From: an uncultured Bacteroidota bacterium
Lineage (GTDB): Bacteria > Bacteroidota > Bacteroidia > Chitinophagales > Chitinophagaceae
Reading direction: 5' to 3'
DNA length: 5,678 nucleotides
Assembly: GCA_946479535.1 (NCBI GenBank)
Contig: CAMLGP010000238.1
Location: forward strand, 1-5,678
Within the stretch, counting starts at the first letter, position 1, and the number at the start of each line of letters is the position of its first letter. A program made the position numbers and the translations under genes. This document shows positions 1 to 5,678 of this stretch, one piece after another. The notes below the pieces were generated by a model. It was not told the origin of the DNA, did no database searches, and worked only from the letters and a program-made list of their open reading frames with translations.

Positions 1-289
1 GCCCTTACTGGACCCCGTATTACTCAAAGAACTATATACGCATTATACCAGTCAGCTAAATTATGATGCGTTTGTCTATTCAAACGATAAAGAACCGGAA
101 CCACTCTGTGGCATTTACAAGGCAAATGGATTAGCTAAGATCCTGAACCTGTATCGAATGGGGCAATTAACCAGACATATCATGAAATTCATGCTGGAGC
201 ATATCAATTCTTTCTTTATTCCGCTGGCAACCGATCAAAAAATATCTTTCAGGAACTTCAATGCTCATTCGGAATTAAATGGATTTTGA
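1..289 (+). CDS. mobA: Molybdenum cofactor guanylyltransferase MobA, C-terminal part (5' end outside window)
   Basis: MobA transfers GMP from GTP to molybdopterin to make the guanine dinucleotide cofactor used by DMSO-reductase-family enzymes such as the nitrate reductase encoded downstream; it is cytoplasmic. The frame is open from base 2 and gives 95 residues before TGA at 287-289. The first visible residues, PLLDP, fit the stretch just after the family's conserved Asp-x-Pro metal/nucleotide site. Residues 34-39, PLCGIY, match the family's conserved P-x-x-G-x-Y block after the strand carrying the second acidic cluster. Residues 83-89, FRNFNAH, match the C-terminal Phe-x-Asn-x-Asn motif, and the stop follows soon after, as in intact MobA. 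The missing half would hold the GTP-binding glycine-rich loop. Lying beside a nitrate reductase supports the call. A related NTP-transferase is possible but less likely given both motifs. Confidence 0.9.
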   Translation, partial: PLLDPVLLKELYTHYTSQLNYDAFVYSNDKEPEPLCGIYKANGLAKILNLYRMGQLTRHIMKFMLEHINSFFIPLATDQKISFRNFNAHSELNGF

Positions 290-492
290 CACTAATCGTT
301 ATCGGCATTTTTTGTACCATTTACGGATTCCTAAGCATATTTGCAGGACTAAAGAATCGCCCACGAAATTTCTGGTTTGGTTCACCTTTTCCCCAAAAAA
401 CAACCTCCCAATCACAGCGTACCAATAATATTGTTACTGGAATAGTCTTACTTATTATTGGTCTTTGTCTGACACTCGGGCCATATTTATAA
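286..492 (+). CDS. Small membrane protein with two predicted helices, function unknown
   Basis: I do not recognise this 68-residue protein. It has two strongly hydrophobic stretches, about residues 2-21 and 48-67. A polar loop of some 26 residues separates them and holds five basic residues (K23, R25, R27, K38, R45). By the positive-inside rule the loop should be cytoplasmic and both termini outside. No cysteine or histidine cluster or catalytic motif is evident. The start is inferred: TTG at 286-288 overlaps the mobA stop (TGA, 287-289), a layout typical of translational coupling. I found no ATG in this frame upstream and no in-frame Met inside the protein. A competing ATG at 279 opens another frame that stops after 48 unremarkable codons. 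Coupling suggests co-expression with mobA, but nothing shows a role in cofactor or nitrate metabolism. It could be a non-essential membrane peptide. Confidence 0.55.
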   Translation: MTLIVIGIFCTIYGFLSIFAGLKNRPRNFWFGSPFPQKTTSQSQRTNNIVTGIVLLIIGLCLTLGPYL

Positions 493-503
493 ATCGATAT
501 TAC

Positions 504-1997
504 TTAAATAGCCTCCTGTACTATTAATTTCAGTTCCGATTTTTCAATTTTTGTAAAATCCTCTTTGGGCGCTTCACATAAACTACAACTATATAAAGGT
601 AATTGCTCAAATGAGGCGCCTGCTGGAATATTATTTTCCGGATCGCCAATTATTGGATCATAGATACTAAGGCAATGATTGCATTGGTGAACATATACTA
701 TCTTCTTTGCTTTCGGTGTTTCCCTTTTTGGTTTTACTACTGGAGTATCGATCTGTTTTAACTGATGAGAATAAAAAGAAATGATAGCCCGGTGCAGCTG
801 CTCCTTTAATACCACCTTTAGATTTCCTTTACTGAATACGAAACCAGTTCGCTCATTTGGATTAAAATCCTTGGCGCATAATATATCATACACATGTATT
901 AGCTCTAACCTTCCAATCCGTAATAACGGTCTCCTTCTTACAAGAATGCTACTGAACACCTCTGTTTTCCTCCTTGTTTTAATACCTATACAAATACCAA
1001 AGGTTCGCAAATCATCCTTGCTGAGATAATTGACAAGATATTTTTTCAGCGCCAGTCCATTGCTACTATTATCCTCTACCTGAAAGTTGAGCTCATTAGC
1101 CGCATGACGCACATTCACCTGGTATCTCGCCAGCAGGCTTGTCCATTGCTGCTTATCTTTTTCTTCAATTCCTTTTATCATAATCGTTTTCCAGGGAGAA
1201 GAGCATAACTGTCCGATCTTGGTTTGCAAACAGAGCAGGCAAACTTCCTTCAGGAAATTCACAGTGAACAATTCATCTCTCCGGTATATTCCCAGCCAGT
1301 ATTTATCATTATACCGGTTTAATCCTTCATAATAAGGGAGATTAAAAACGGGCAGCTTCAATGCCTGTTCTACCGGTTTGGTGATATAGCTCTCCTGGTT
1401 AACAAGTGCATACAAAAACTCACCATTCACTTCCGGGTTATCGATAAAGGTCTCCGAATGGTGGAACATGATGGATTCAACCTGCTTAGACATCCGCGCA
1501 ATATCATTGGTATACACCAGGTCTTTCCACTCAAAGATCACATTGGTTTTTGGAAAGCGGATAAAGAGATGCCAGAAGTGCTGGGATGATGGAGAAGCCA
1601 CCCAGTTAATATTTCCGGTAAGTAACGGCGTAAAACTCTGATTACTATCGCTCACATTGATCTTTAATTGTGGACGATAATCCATCAGATCAAAAATATC
1701 CTTATAAACACCTTCACTCAGCCAGGTATTGGTAATGAAAACTTCTTCTGCCGGATAGGAACTTACCACATTGGGATAATTGTCTAAATTATTTTCATAA
1801 GGTATGCCCAGTAAATCAAGTTCAGCGCCCAGTAATTTGATGCCATGTTCATCTGCCTCAATCAATAACTGCTGACGTAAACCAAACCGCACCTGCACAA
1901 TACCAATTTTGCCAGCTGCTACCAGTATATTATACAGGTCACCTGGAGAGATAATACCTCCCTTGAAATTGATTTTTATCGTATTGATTGTATTCAT
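504..1997 (-). CDS. Nitrite/sulfite reductase-like protein lacking siroheme motifs, with C-terminal rubredoxin domain
   Basis: The 497-residue product has three recognisable parts. Residues about 10-65 resemble the first ferredoxin-like half-domain of nitrite/sulfite reductases (spaced glycines, then V-R-F-G-L-R-Q-Q-L-L-I in place of the usual R-x-T-x-R-Q-x-L-x-I). Residues about 222-300 resemble the second half-domain, with SSPWKTIMIKGI at 266-277 matching T-P-W-Q-x-L-x-I-x-G-I. Residues about 433-485 form a rubredoxin domain: C439-x2-C442, YDP and GDP motifs at 446-453, FEQLP at 463-467, C471-x2-C474. Only nine cysteines exist (253, 256, 265, 336, 374 and the rubredoxin four), and none form the C-x5-C plus C-x3-C pair that holds siroheme and [4Fe-4S] in active enzymes. 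It therefore probably does not reduce nitrite or sulfite; an electron-carrier or accessory role in nitrate assimilation is inferred from its neighbours. ATG at 1997 is the only nearby start, since an in-frame stop lies at 2007-2009. It is probably soluble: no signal peptide or membrane segment is seen. Confidence 0.85.
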   Translation of the reverse strand: MNTINTIKINFKGGIISPGDLYNILVAAGKIGIVQVRFGLRQQLLIEADEHGIKLLGAELDLLGIPYENNLDNYPNVVSSYPAEEVFITNTWLSEGVYKDIFDLMDYRPQLKINVSDSNQSFTPLLTGNINWVASPSSQHFWHLFIRFPKTNVIFEWKDLVYTNDIARMSKQVESIMFHHSETFIDNPEVNGEFLYALVNQESYITKPVEQALKLPVFNLPYYEGLNRYNDKYWLGIYRRDELFTVNFLKEVCLLCLQTKIGQLCSSPWKTIMIKGIEEKDKQQWTSLLARYQVNVRHAANELNFQVEDNSSNGLALKKYLVNYLSKDDLRTFGICIGIKTRRKTEVFSSILVRRRPLLRIGRLELIHVYDILCAKDFNPNERTGFVFSKGNLKVVLKEQLHRAIISFYSHQLKQIDTPVVKPKRETPKAKKIVYVHQCNHCLSIYDPIIGDPENNIPAGASFEQLPLYSCSLCEAPKEDFTKIEKSELKLIVQEAI

Positions 1998-2007
1998 TTC
2001 ATAAATT

Positions 2008-2033
2008 CAAAAGTCAAAAATCAAAAGTTAAAA
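2008..2033. repeat. Left AT-rich arm, 7-base tandem repeats
   Basis: Three tandem 7-base units are visible, CAAAAGT (2008-2014), CAAAAAT (2015-2021) and CAAAAGT (2022-2028), followed by TAAAA. Bases 2016-2033 match the reverse complement of 2138-2155 at 17 of 18 positions, so this is one arm of an inverted repeat that encloses the palindrome pair. It lies 11 bases upstream of the rubredoxin-type gene's start codon. Confidence 0.7.
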
Positions 2034-2049
2034 CTGAATTCATCCGCCG

Positions 2050-2070
2050 TGGTTCGTGTCTCACGAACCA
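2050..2070. repeat. Palindrome unit A (9-bp stem, 3-base loop)
   Basis: TGGTTCGTG at 2050-2058 and its exact reverse complement CACGAACCA at 2062-2070 flank the triplet TCT. As RNA or single-stranded DNA this gives a perfect nine-pair hairpin. It is the reverse complement of unit B (2090-2110) apart from one base. The form resembles REP-type intergenic palindromes, which are often arranged as inverted pairs. Whether this one is repeated elsewhere in the genome cannot be seen here. Confidence 0.85.
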
Positions 2071-2089
2071 CCAATCTCTTTCTGTCGGA

Positions 2090-2110
2090 TAGTTCGTGAG
2101 ACACGAACCA
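2090..2110. repeat. Palindrome unit B, inverted copy of unit A
   Basis: TAGTTCGTG at 2090-2098, AGA at 2099-2101 and CACGAACCA at 2102-2110 form an eight-of-nine-pair hairpin. Compared with the reverse complement of unit A, 20 of 21 bases agree, the exception being A at 2091. Units A and B can therefore form two small hairpins or one long 21-pair stem with a 19-base loop (2071-2089). No T-run directly follows the stem on either strand, so it is not a standard intrinsic terminator. Confidence 0.85.
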
Positions 2111-2137
2111 TGGCATACGTAAGTCAAACTGAGGCAT

Positions 2138-2169
2138 TTTTTACTTTTGATTTTTTAATTTTTACTTTA
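2138..2169. repeat. Right AT-rich arm, 7-base periodicity
   Basis: Read on the plus strand, 7-base units TACTTTT (2142-2148), GATTTTT (2149-2155), TAATTTT (2156-2162) and TACTTTA (2163-2169) follow one another. Bases 2138-2155 pair with the left arm 2016-2033 at 17 of 18 positions. The last unit contains the TAA stop (complement of 2167-2169) of the nitrate reductase-associated gene, so the element abuts or has supplied that gene's end. Confidence 0.65.
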
Positions 2170-2667
2170 TAATCCAAACTCCTTTAACGCCTTTATAAAA
2201 TTCTTACTCTCATGTCCCGGCCGGCTCAGCTTGATCAGTGCAAATCGCTGCAGGTTGCTCAAGTCCCTCCATTGTAATAAGCTGATCCCAATACCACAAT
2301 CCCTTGCCCTTTCTTCCAGCATAATGGGAACCTCATAAAGCTTAGCCCAGCCTGGATGAGTATCAATATTCATATAAGTGGGTCCCAGCCCTGTATATTT
2401 TACTACCAGCTGCGCCAGCAAATTTCTATAATCACTCAATTCTCCAATGGTTGAACATACTTTAGCCGCAAGTTCTTTCCGCTCTGCCACATTAAACCTG
2501 CTCCATTCAGCCAGTTTCAGCTTAATGCCCACCGCGTCCATCTTAAATCTTACAATCATGGGAATACACCGGACATTCTGTTCAATAAAATCTTCTTCAA
2601 ACCGGAAATACTCAATTCCCGAAATACCCACAAACTCAGATGGCTGCTTTTGCAATAGTTGAATCAT
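2167..2667 (-). CDS. Nitrate reductase-associated protein (Nitr_red_assoc family)
   Basis: The 166-residue protein matches my recollection of the nitrate reductase-associated family (PF09655/TIGR02664), about 150 residues long and found beside assimilatory nitrate reductases in cyanobacteria and other bacteria. Supporting motifs are FRFEEDF at 21-27, RCIPMIVRFKMD at 33-44 followed by VGIKLKL and the segment EWSRFNVAER at 54-63, and a conserved-looking C-terminal half with W-R-D-L-S-x-L-Q-R-F-A-L-I-K-L near 133-147. The biochemical role of the family is not established; an assembly or stability role for the reductase is a guess. The protein looks soluble, with no signal peptide or membrane helix. 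The ATG at 2665-2667 lies inside the end of the upstream nitrate reductase gene (32-base overlap), preceded by a weak GGAA at 2672-2675. An in-frame stop at 2680-2682 rules out a longer form. The overlap implies co-transcription and coupled translation. Confidence 0.86.
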   Translation of the reverse strand: MIQLLQKQPSEFVGISGIEYFRFEEDFIEQNVRCIPMIVRFKMDAVGIKLKLAEWSRFNVAERKELAAKVCSTIGELSDYRNLLAQLVVKYTGLGPTYMNIDTHPGWAKLYEVPIMLEERARDCGIGISLLQWRDLSNLQRFALIKLSRPGHESKNFIKALKEFGL

Positions 2668-5600
2668 TTGTTTCCAGATTTATTACTACATGTTCCTCCT
2701 TTTCTGGCTTGCCTGCTGAAATTTCAGCGAAATCAAGCTTGCCCGCCGGAACTTCAGCCACAGTGGGCTGATAGAATTGAGGGTTTACTATTTTTTCCAG
2801 TAGGCCTTTCACTTCCGGTCTGCAACTTCCACAACCCATTCCTGCACCGGATAACTGACAAAGCTGCACAAGATCTTTACAACCTTCCTTTATCTTATTG
2901 ATAATATTACCTTCTCCCACATTTCCACAACTGCATACCATCTTTCCAATAACAGGCTCGGCCTTCTTCCCACTACGCAATAATTGCAATCTTTTATCAC
3001 TCAGTTCCATCTTTCCCTGGATCAGGTCCCTGAACTCCAGGAACTCCGCTTTATCTCCGATGAGTATCGCGCCAATCAATCGGTCATTATGTACAATACA
3101 TTTTTTATAATACCGTCTTGCCTTATCAATGAATACGATCTCTTCAAAAGCCGGATCATCCGGACATTCCACCGCTCCCAAAGAACAGAGATCCGTGCCA
3201 TGTATCTTCAGGATATTCATCAGCAAAGAACCATCATAGTATTTTGCAATATCCCCGTAGAGATACCGGGCAACAATTTCAGCCTGCTGCTCTGCTGCGG
3301 CAGTTATGCCATACAGGAATCCTTTAAATTCTGCGATCTCTCCAATAGCGAAAACAGAAGGATCACTCGTTTGCAGATATTCATCCACCACCACTCCTCT
3401 CTTGCAATTTATTCCTGCCGCCTTTGCCAGTTCAATATTCGGTGTAGTGCCAATAGCGATCACGATAGACTGGCATTCCAGCATCAAACCACTTTTTAAA
3501 CGGATACCTGTTACCTGCTGTTCCCCAAGGAATCTTTCAATCTCATCATTATAATAGATGTCTACACCTTTATCTACCAGTTCTTCGTGCAATAACTGGC
3601 TGCCTAACGGATCCAGTTGCCGGTCCATCAAACGTGATATACGTTGCACGATCGTAACTTTTACATTCACCTCCCTTAAAGAAGCTGCGAGTTCAATTCC
3701 CAATAATCCACCACCTACAATAATCACCTGACCCTTTGCAGGATCAATATAATTCCTGAATTTATCTGCATCCACTCTGCTGCGCATAGTGAAGATTCCG
3801 TCCAGTGAAGGAATATCACGAAGGAGTATGGCACGACTTCCCGTAGCCATTAGCAGAATATCATAGCTGTGGACCTTCCCGTTACTATCCGTAACAGTCC
3901 TGCTTTCCCTATCGATCTTTTCTATGCTCAGACCCCGGTGAAGACGGATATTGTAGGCTCGCTCCTCCTCATCCGTCATTTTCACCAGGTTAGTCCAGGG
4001 CAACGCTCCGTTGATATAATCTGGCAACAAAACCCTGTTGTAAAATGGAAAATTTTCCTTGCTGAATACTTCAATCTCATCTTCTGTATTCAATGCGCGA
4101 TAACTCTTCACAAAACCACACGCTCCTGCACCGGCACCAATTACCACGATCTTCTGTTTTGCTTTCTTATATAATCTTACTTCTACCGCACTGAATTTGA
4201 AATCTGGTTCCTTGCTCACAGGGTCAACCAGGTTCCTGGTAAGATTATTTGCCCTGTTCAGGTCACTCTGCAACACCTTACCCCAGTGCATCGGGAGAAA
4301 CACCACACCCCGCTTTATGTTTTCCGAGTATTTCGCTTTTACTCTTACCTGTCCGCGGGCATTAAATATTTCCACCAGGTCATTATCGTTTATCCCTCTT
4401 GTTTCCGCATCATCCGGATGTATTTCAAGAAAAGATTCACTGATATGCTGCTTCAGCTTATTTACCTTTCCTGTTTTGCTCATTGTATGCCACTGATCAC
4501 GAATGCGGCCTGTGGTCAATATCAACGGATGATTTTCATCCAGCTGCTCACTTTCATTCTTATCAGTAAAAGAGCGGATAATGGCTCTTTGAGAAGGAGT
4601 GTAAAATTTCTTATCGGAAAAAAGCCTTGGAGTGCCTCCGCCATTCAAGGCTGCAGTATAGGGCCATAGCACAGATCTTTTTTGGCGGAGGATATCATAA
4701 TTCAGATCACTGATATCAATGTGCGTTCCTGCAGTGCTCGCCGCATGCTCTGCATAAATTTCACCTGAATCTTTATAATCAAATCCACTGAATCCCATTT
4801 TCTGGGCAAAACGATAGAGAATGGTAGCATCAGGTAATGCTTCACCCGGAGCGTCAAGCACCTTACTCAGCAAACTGATCCGCCGTTCTGCATTCGTCAT
4901 GGTGCCTTCTTTCTCCGTCCACGCAGCTGCAGGTAACACTACATCCGCATATTTCAAAGTCTCCAGCTTATTAGTCACATCCTGCACCACTACAAATTTT
5001 GCCTTCTTTAAACCTTCTTCCGCCATTCTTACATCCGGCAGACTGATCAATGGATTGGTGCAGAGTATCCATACAGCTTTTAATCTTCCATCATTCAGCG
5101 CTTCGAACATTTCAGTGGCAGTAAGCCCGGCTTTCGGTTGAATAGTTCCCAATGGTATTTGCCAGAATCTCTCCATTTCATTGCGATGGGATTCATTACC
5201 CAGATCACGATGCGCCGATAATAAATTAGCAAGACCACCCACCTCCCTTCCACCCATTGCATTAGGCTGGCCGGTTAGAGAGAACGGACCTGAACCCGGC
5301 TTACCAATATGCCCCGTGATCAGATTGAGATTGATCAGCGATAGATTTTTATTTACTCCGACCACACTCTGATTCAATCCCATGGTCCACAGGGTCAGGA
5401 AACCTTTGGCATTCCCGATATAAGATGCAGCAAGTCGAATAGCTGACTCTTCCACACCACATATTTCCGCAGCTTCCGCTATACTTCTTGCAAAAACAGT
5501 CTGTTTATACTGTTCAAATCCCTCTGTGTGATCTTTGATAAAATTGGGATCGATATTTCCTTCTTCAATCAGGCATCTTCCTATTGCATGGTGTAACGTG

Positions 5601-5678
5601 ATATCAGTACCCGGGTTCAATTGCAAATGAAGATTGGCAATGGAGCAGGTTTGTGTTTTGCGGGGATCACTGACAATG
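2636..5678 (-). CDS. nasA: Fused assimilatory nitrate reductase: molybdenum subunit, FAD/NAD(P)H module and BFD [2Fe-2S] domain (N-terminus outside window)
   Basis: This enzyme reduces nitrate to nitrite for nitrogen assimilation in the cytoplasm. The frame is open to the right edge; 1013 residues are visible, numbered from the codon at 5675-5677. There is no reason to start at the TTG at 5624-5626, because residues upstream of it (DPR at 4-6, then LHLQLNPGTD at 16-25) are normal NasA sequence. The molybdopterin part runs to about 503. It includes GQPNAMGGREVGG at 136-148, a NasA-type signature, TNP at 207-209, and the dinucleotide-binding domain from about 383. A NirB/NasC-like flavoprotein follows: FAD loop G514-x-G516-x-x-A519, NAD loop G655-x-G657-x-x-G660, LMDRQLD at 683-689, FAIGE at 776-780, and a middle domain around 814-880. 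A BFD domain ends the conserved part, with C915, C917, C949 and C952. The N-terminal [4Fe-4S] region, probably about 170-200 residues, is missing from view. The last 50 residues are a poorly conserved tail. In Klebsiella and Bacillus the molybdenum and flavin parts are separate proteins; here one chain could carry the whole NAD(P)H-to-nitrate path. Confidence 0.94.
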   Translation of the reverse strand, partial: IVSDPRKTQTCSIANLHLQLNPGTDITLHHAIGRCLIEEGNIDPNFIKDHTEGFEQYKQTVFARSIAEAAEICGVEESAIRLAASYIGNAKGFLTLWTMGLNQSVVGVNKNLSLINLNLITGHIGKPGSGPFSLTGQPNAMGGREVGGLANLLSAHRDLGNESHRNEMERFWQIPLGTIQPKAGLTATEMFEALNDGRLKAVWILCTNPLISLPDVRMAEEGLKKAKFVVVQDVTNKLETLKYADVVLPAAAWTEKEGTMTNAERRISLLSKVLDAPGEALPDATILYRFAQKMGFSGFDYKDSGEIYAEHAASTAGTHIDISDLNYDILRQKRSVLWPYTAALNGGGTPRLFSDKKFYTPSQRAIIRSFTDKNESEQLDENHPLILTTGRIRDQWHTMSKTGKVNKLKQHISESFLEIHPDDAETRGINDNDLVEIFNARGQVRVKAKYSENIKRGVVFLPMHWGKVLQSDLNRANNLTRNLVDPVSKEPDFKFSAVEVRLYKKAKQKIVVIGAGAGACGFVKSYRALNTEDEIEVFSKENFPFYNRVLLPDYINGALPWTNLVKMTDEEERAYNIRLHRGLSIEKIDRESRTVTDSNGKVHSYDILLMATGSRAILLRDIPSLDGIFTMRSRVDADKFRNYIDPAKGQVIIVGGGLLGIELAASLREVNVKVTIVQRISRLMDRQLDPLGSQLLHEELVDKGVDIYYNDEIERFLGEQQVTGIRLKSGLMLECQSIVIAIGTTPNIELAKAAGINCKRGVVVDEYLQTSDPSVFAIGEIAEFKGFLYGITAAAEQQAEIVARYLYGDIAKYYDGSLLMNILKIHGTDLCSLGAVECPDDPAFEEIVFIDKARRYYKKCIVHNDRLIGAILIGDKAEFLEFRDLIQGKMELSDKRLQLLRSGKKAEPVIGKMVCSCGNVGEGNIINKIKEGCKDLVQLCQLSGAGMGCGSCRPEVKGLLEKIVNPQFYQPTVAEVPAGKLDFAEISAGKPEKEEHVVINLETNDSTIAKAAI
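2707..2758 (-). repeat. Degenerate 22-base direct repeat in the tail of the nitrate reductase gene
   Basis: Bases 2707-2728 and 2737-2758 match at 18 of 22 positions with a 30-base period. They encode the paired peptides AEVPAGK and AEISAGK, ten residues apart, in the tail beyond the BFD domain. The period is a multiple of three, so the frame is kept. The first copy also contains a perfect 14-base palindrome, GCTGAAATTTCAGC, at 2715-2728. This looks like a small in-frame duplication in a flexible linker. Confidence 0.6.

Larger units (their letters stand above)
1998..2166. other. Intergenic spacer filled by a nested inverted-repeat element
   Basis: This 169-base gap separates the nitrate reductase-associated gene from the rubredoxin-type gene. 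Nearly all of it belongs to one symmetrical structure: AT-rich outer arms (about 2008-2033 and 2138-2169) around two oppositely oriented 21-base palindromes (2050-2070 and 2090-2110). The right arm runs into the stop codon of the associated gene (2167-2169). No open reading frame of note lies in it. On the minus strand the downstream gene would need either read-through past the hairpins or a promoter between about 1998 and 2049. That stretch holds only AT-rich sequence with an imperfect TA-N2-TTTG-like box, so I do not call a promoter. Confidence 0.75.

Noticed and set aside
279..425. ATG-started 48-codon frame overlapping the small membrane protein
   Set aside because: It has a better start codon, but its product has no hydrophobic or domain pattern, while the TTG frame gives a clear two-helix protein.
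781..1029. 82-codon plus-strand open frame
   Set aside because: It is antisense to the rubredoxin-type gene, with no motif or start context.
504..1997. Active siroheme nitrite or sulfite reductase
   Set aside because: The paired cysteine motifs that bind siroheme and [4Fe-4S] are absent; only the rubredoxin cysteines are arranged as a metal site.
1998..2049. Bacteroidota-type promoter before the rubredoxin-type gene
   Set aside because: The minus strand has TAAC-TTTTG, one base off the usual TA-N2-TTTG spacing, inside a low-complexity AT tract and without a convincing TTG box upstream.
2050..2110. Intrinsic terminator or CRISPR repeat pair
   Set aside because: No T-run follows the stem on either strand, and there are only two copies, in opposite orientation, which is not a CRISPR layout.
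2984..3499. 171-codon plus-strand open frame
   Set aside because: It lies wholly antisense to the flavin module of the nitrate reductase, has no recognisable domain, and its composition is what an opposite-strand shadow would give.
4286..4669. 127-codon plus-strand open frame
   Set aside because: It is antisense to the conserved molybdopterin-binding domain and shows no family motif.
5624..5626. TTG as the start of the large minus-strand gene
   Set aside because: The frame stays open to the window edge and the upstream residues (DPR, then a LHLQLNPGTD stretch) are typical internal NasA sequence, so the gene is cut by the window and does not start here.

Overview
The window looks like part of a nitrate-assimilation locus of a Bacteroidota bacterium, possibly Chitinophagales or Sphingobacteriales. 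The grounds are a moderately AT-rich sequence, starts without clear Shine-Dalgarno sites, and a gene set (fused assimilatory nitrate reductase, nitrate reductase-associated protein, sulfite-reductase-like protein with a rubredoxin tail) that I associate with that phylum. The lineage is an inference, since no rRNA or marker gene is present.

Layout. Bases 1-289 (+) hold the 3' end of mobA, which makes the guanine dinucleotide form of molybdenum cofactor. A small two-helix membrane protein (286-492, +) overlaps the mobA stop. It converges, 11 bases apart, on a minus-strand block. Reading that block in its own direction, it begins beyond the right edge with a large fused nitrate reductase (5678-2636). 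Next comes a nitrate reductase-associated protein (2667-2167), which overlaps the reductase by 32 bases. After a 169-base gap comes a 497-residue protein (1997-504) made of degenerate nitrite/sulfite reductase-like domains and a C-terminal rubredoxin. The gap holds a symmetrical nested repeat: two oppositely oriented 21-base palindromes inside AT-rich inverted arms built on a 7-base period.

How the genes fit together. MobA supplies the cofactor for the nitrate reductase. The reductase carries its own FAD/NAD(P)H module and a BFD-type [2Fe-2S] domain, so electrons could pass from NAD(P)H through FAD and Fe-S to molybdenum in one chain. The associated protein belongs to a family known mainly for lying beside nitrate reductases. 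The rubredoxin protein has no siroheme/[4Fe-4S] cysteine motifs and so is probably an electron-transfer or accessory protein, not a nitrite reductase. No siroheme nitrite reductase or nitrate transporter lies in the window.

The strongest leads are the one-chain nitrate reductase, the siroheme-less reductase-rubredoxin protein and the nested palindromic repeat. There is no CRISPR array, tRNA, rRNA, transposase or phage gene. No gene-free stretch exceeds 169 bases.
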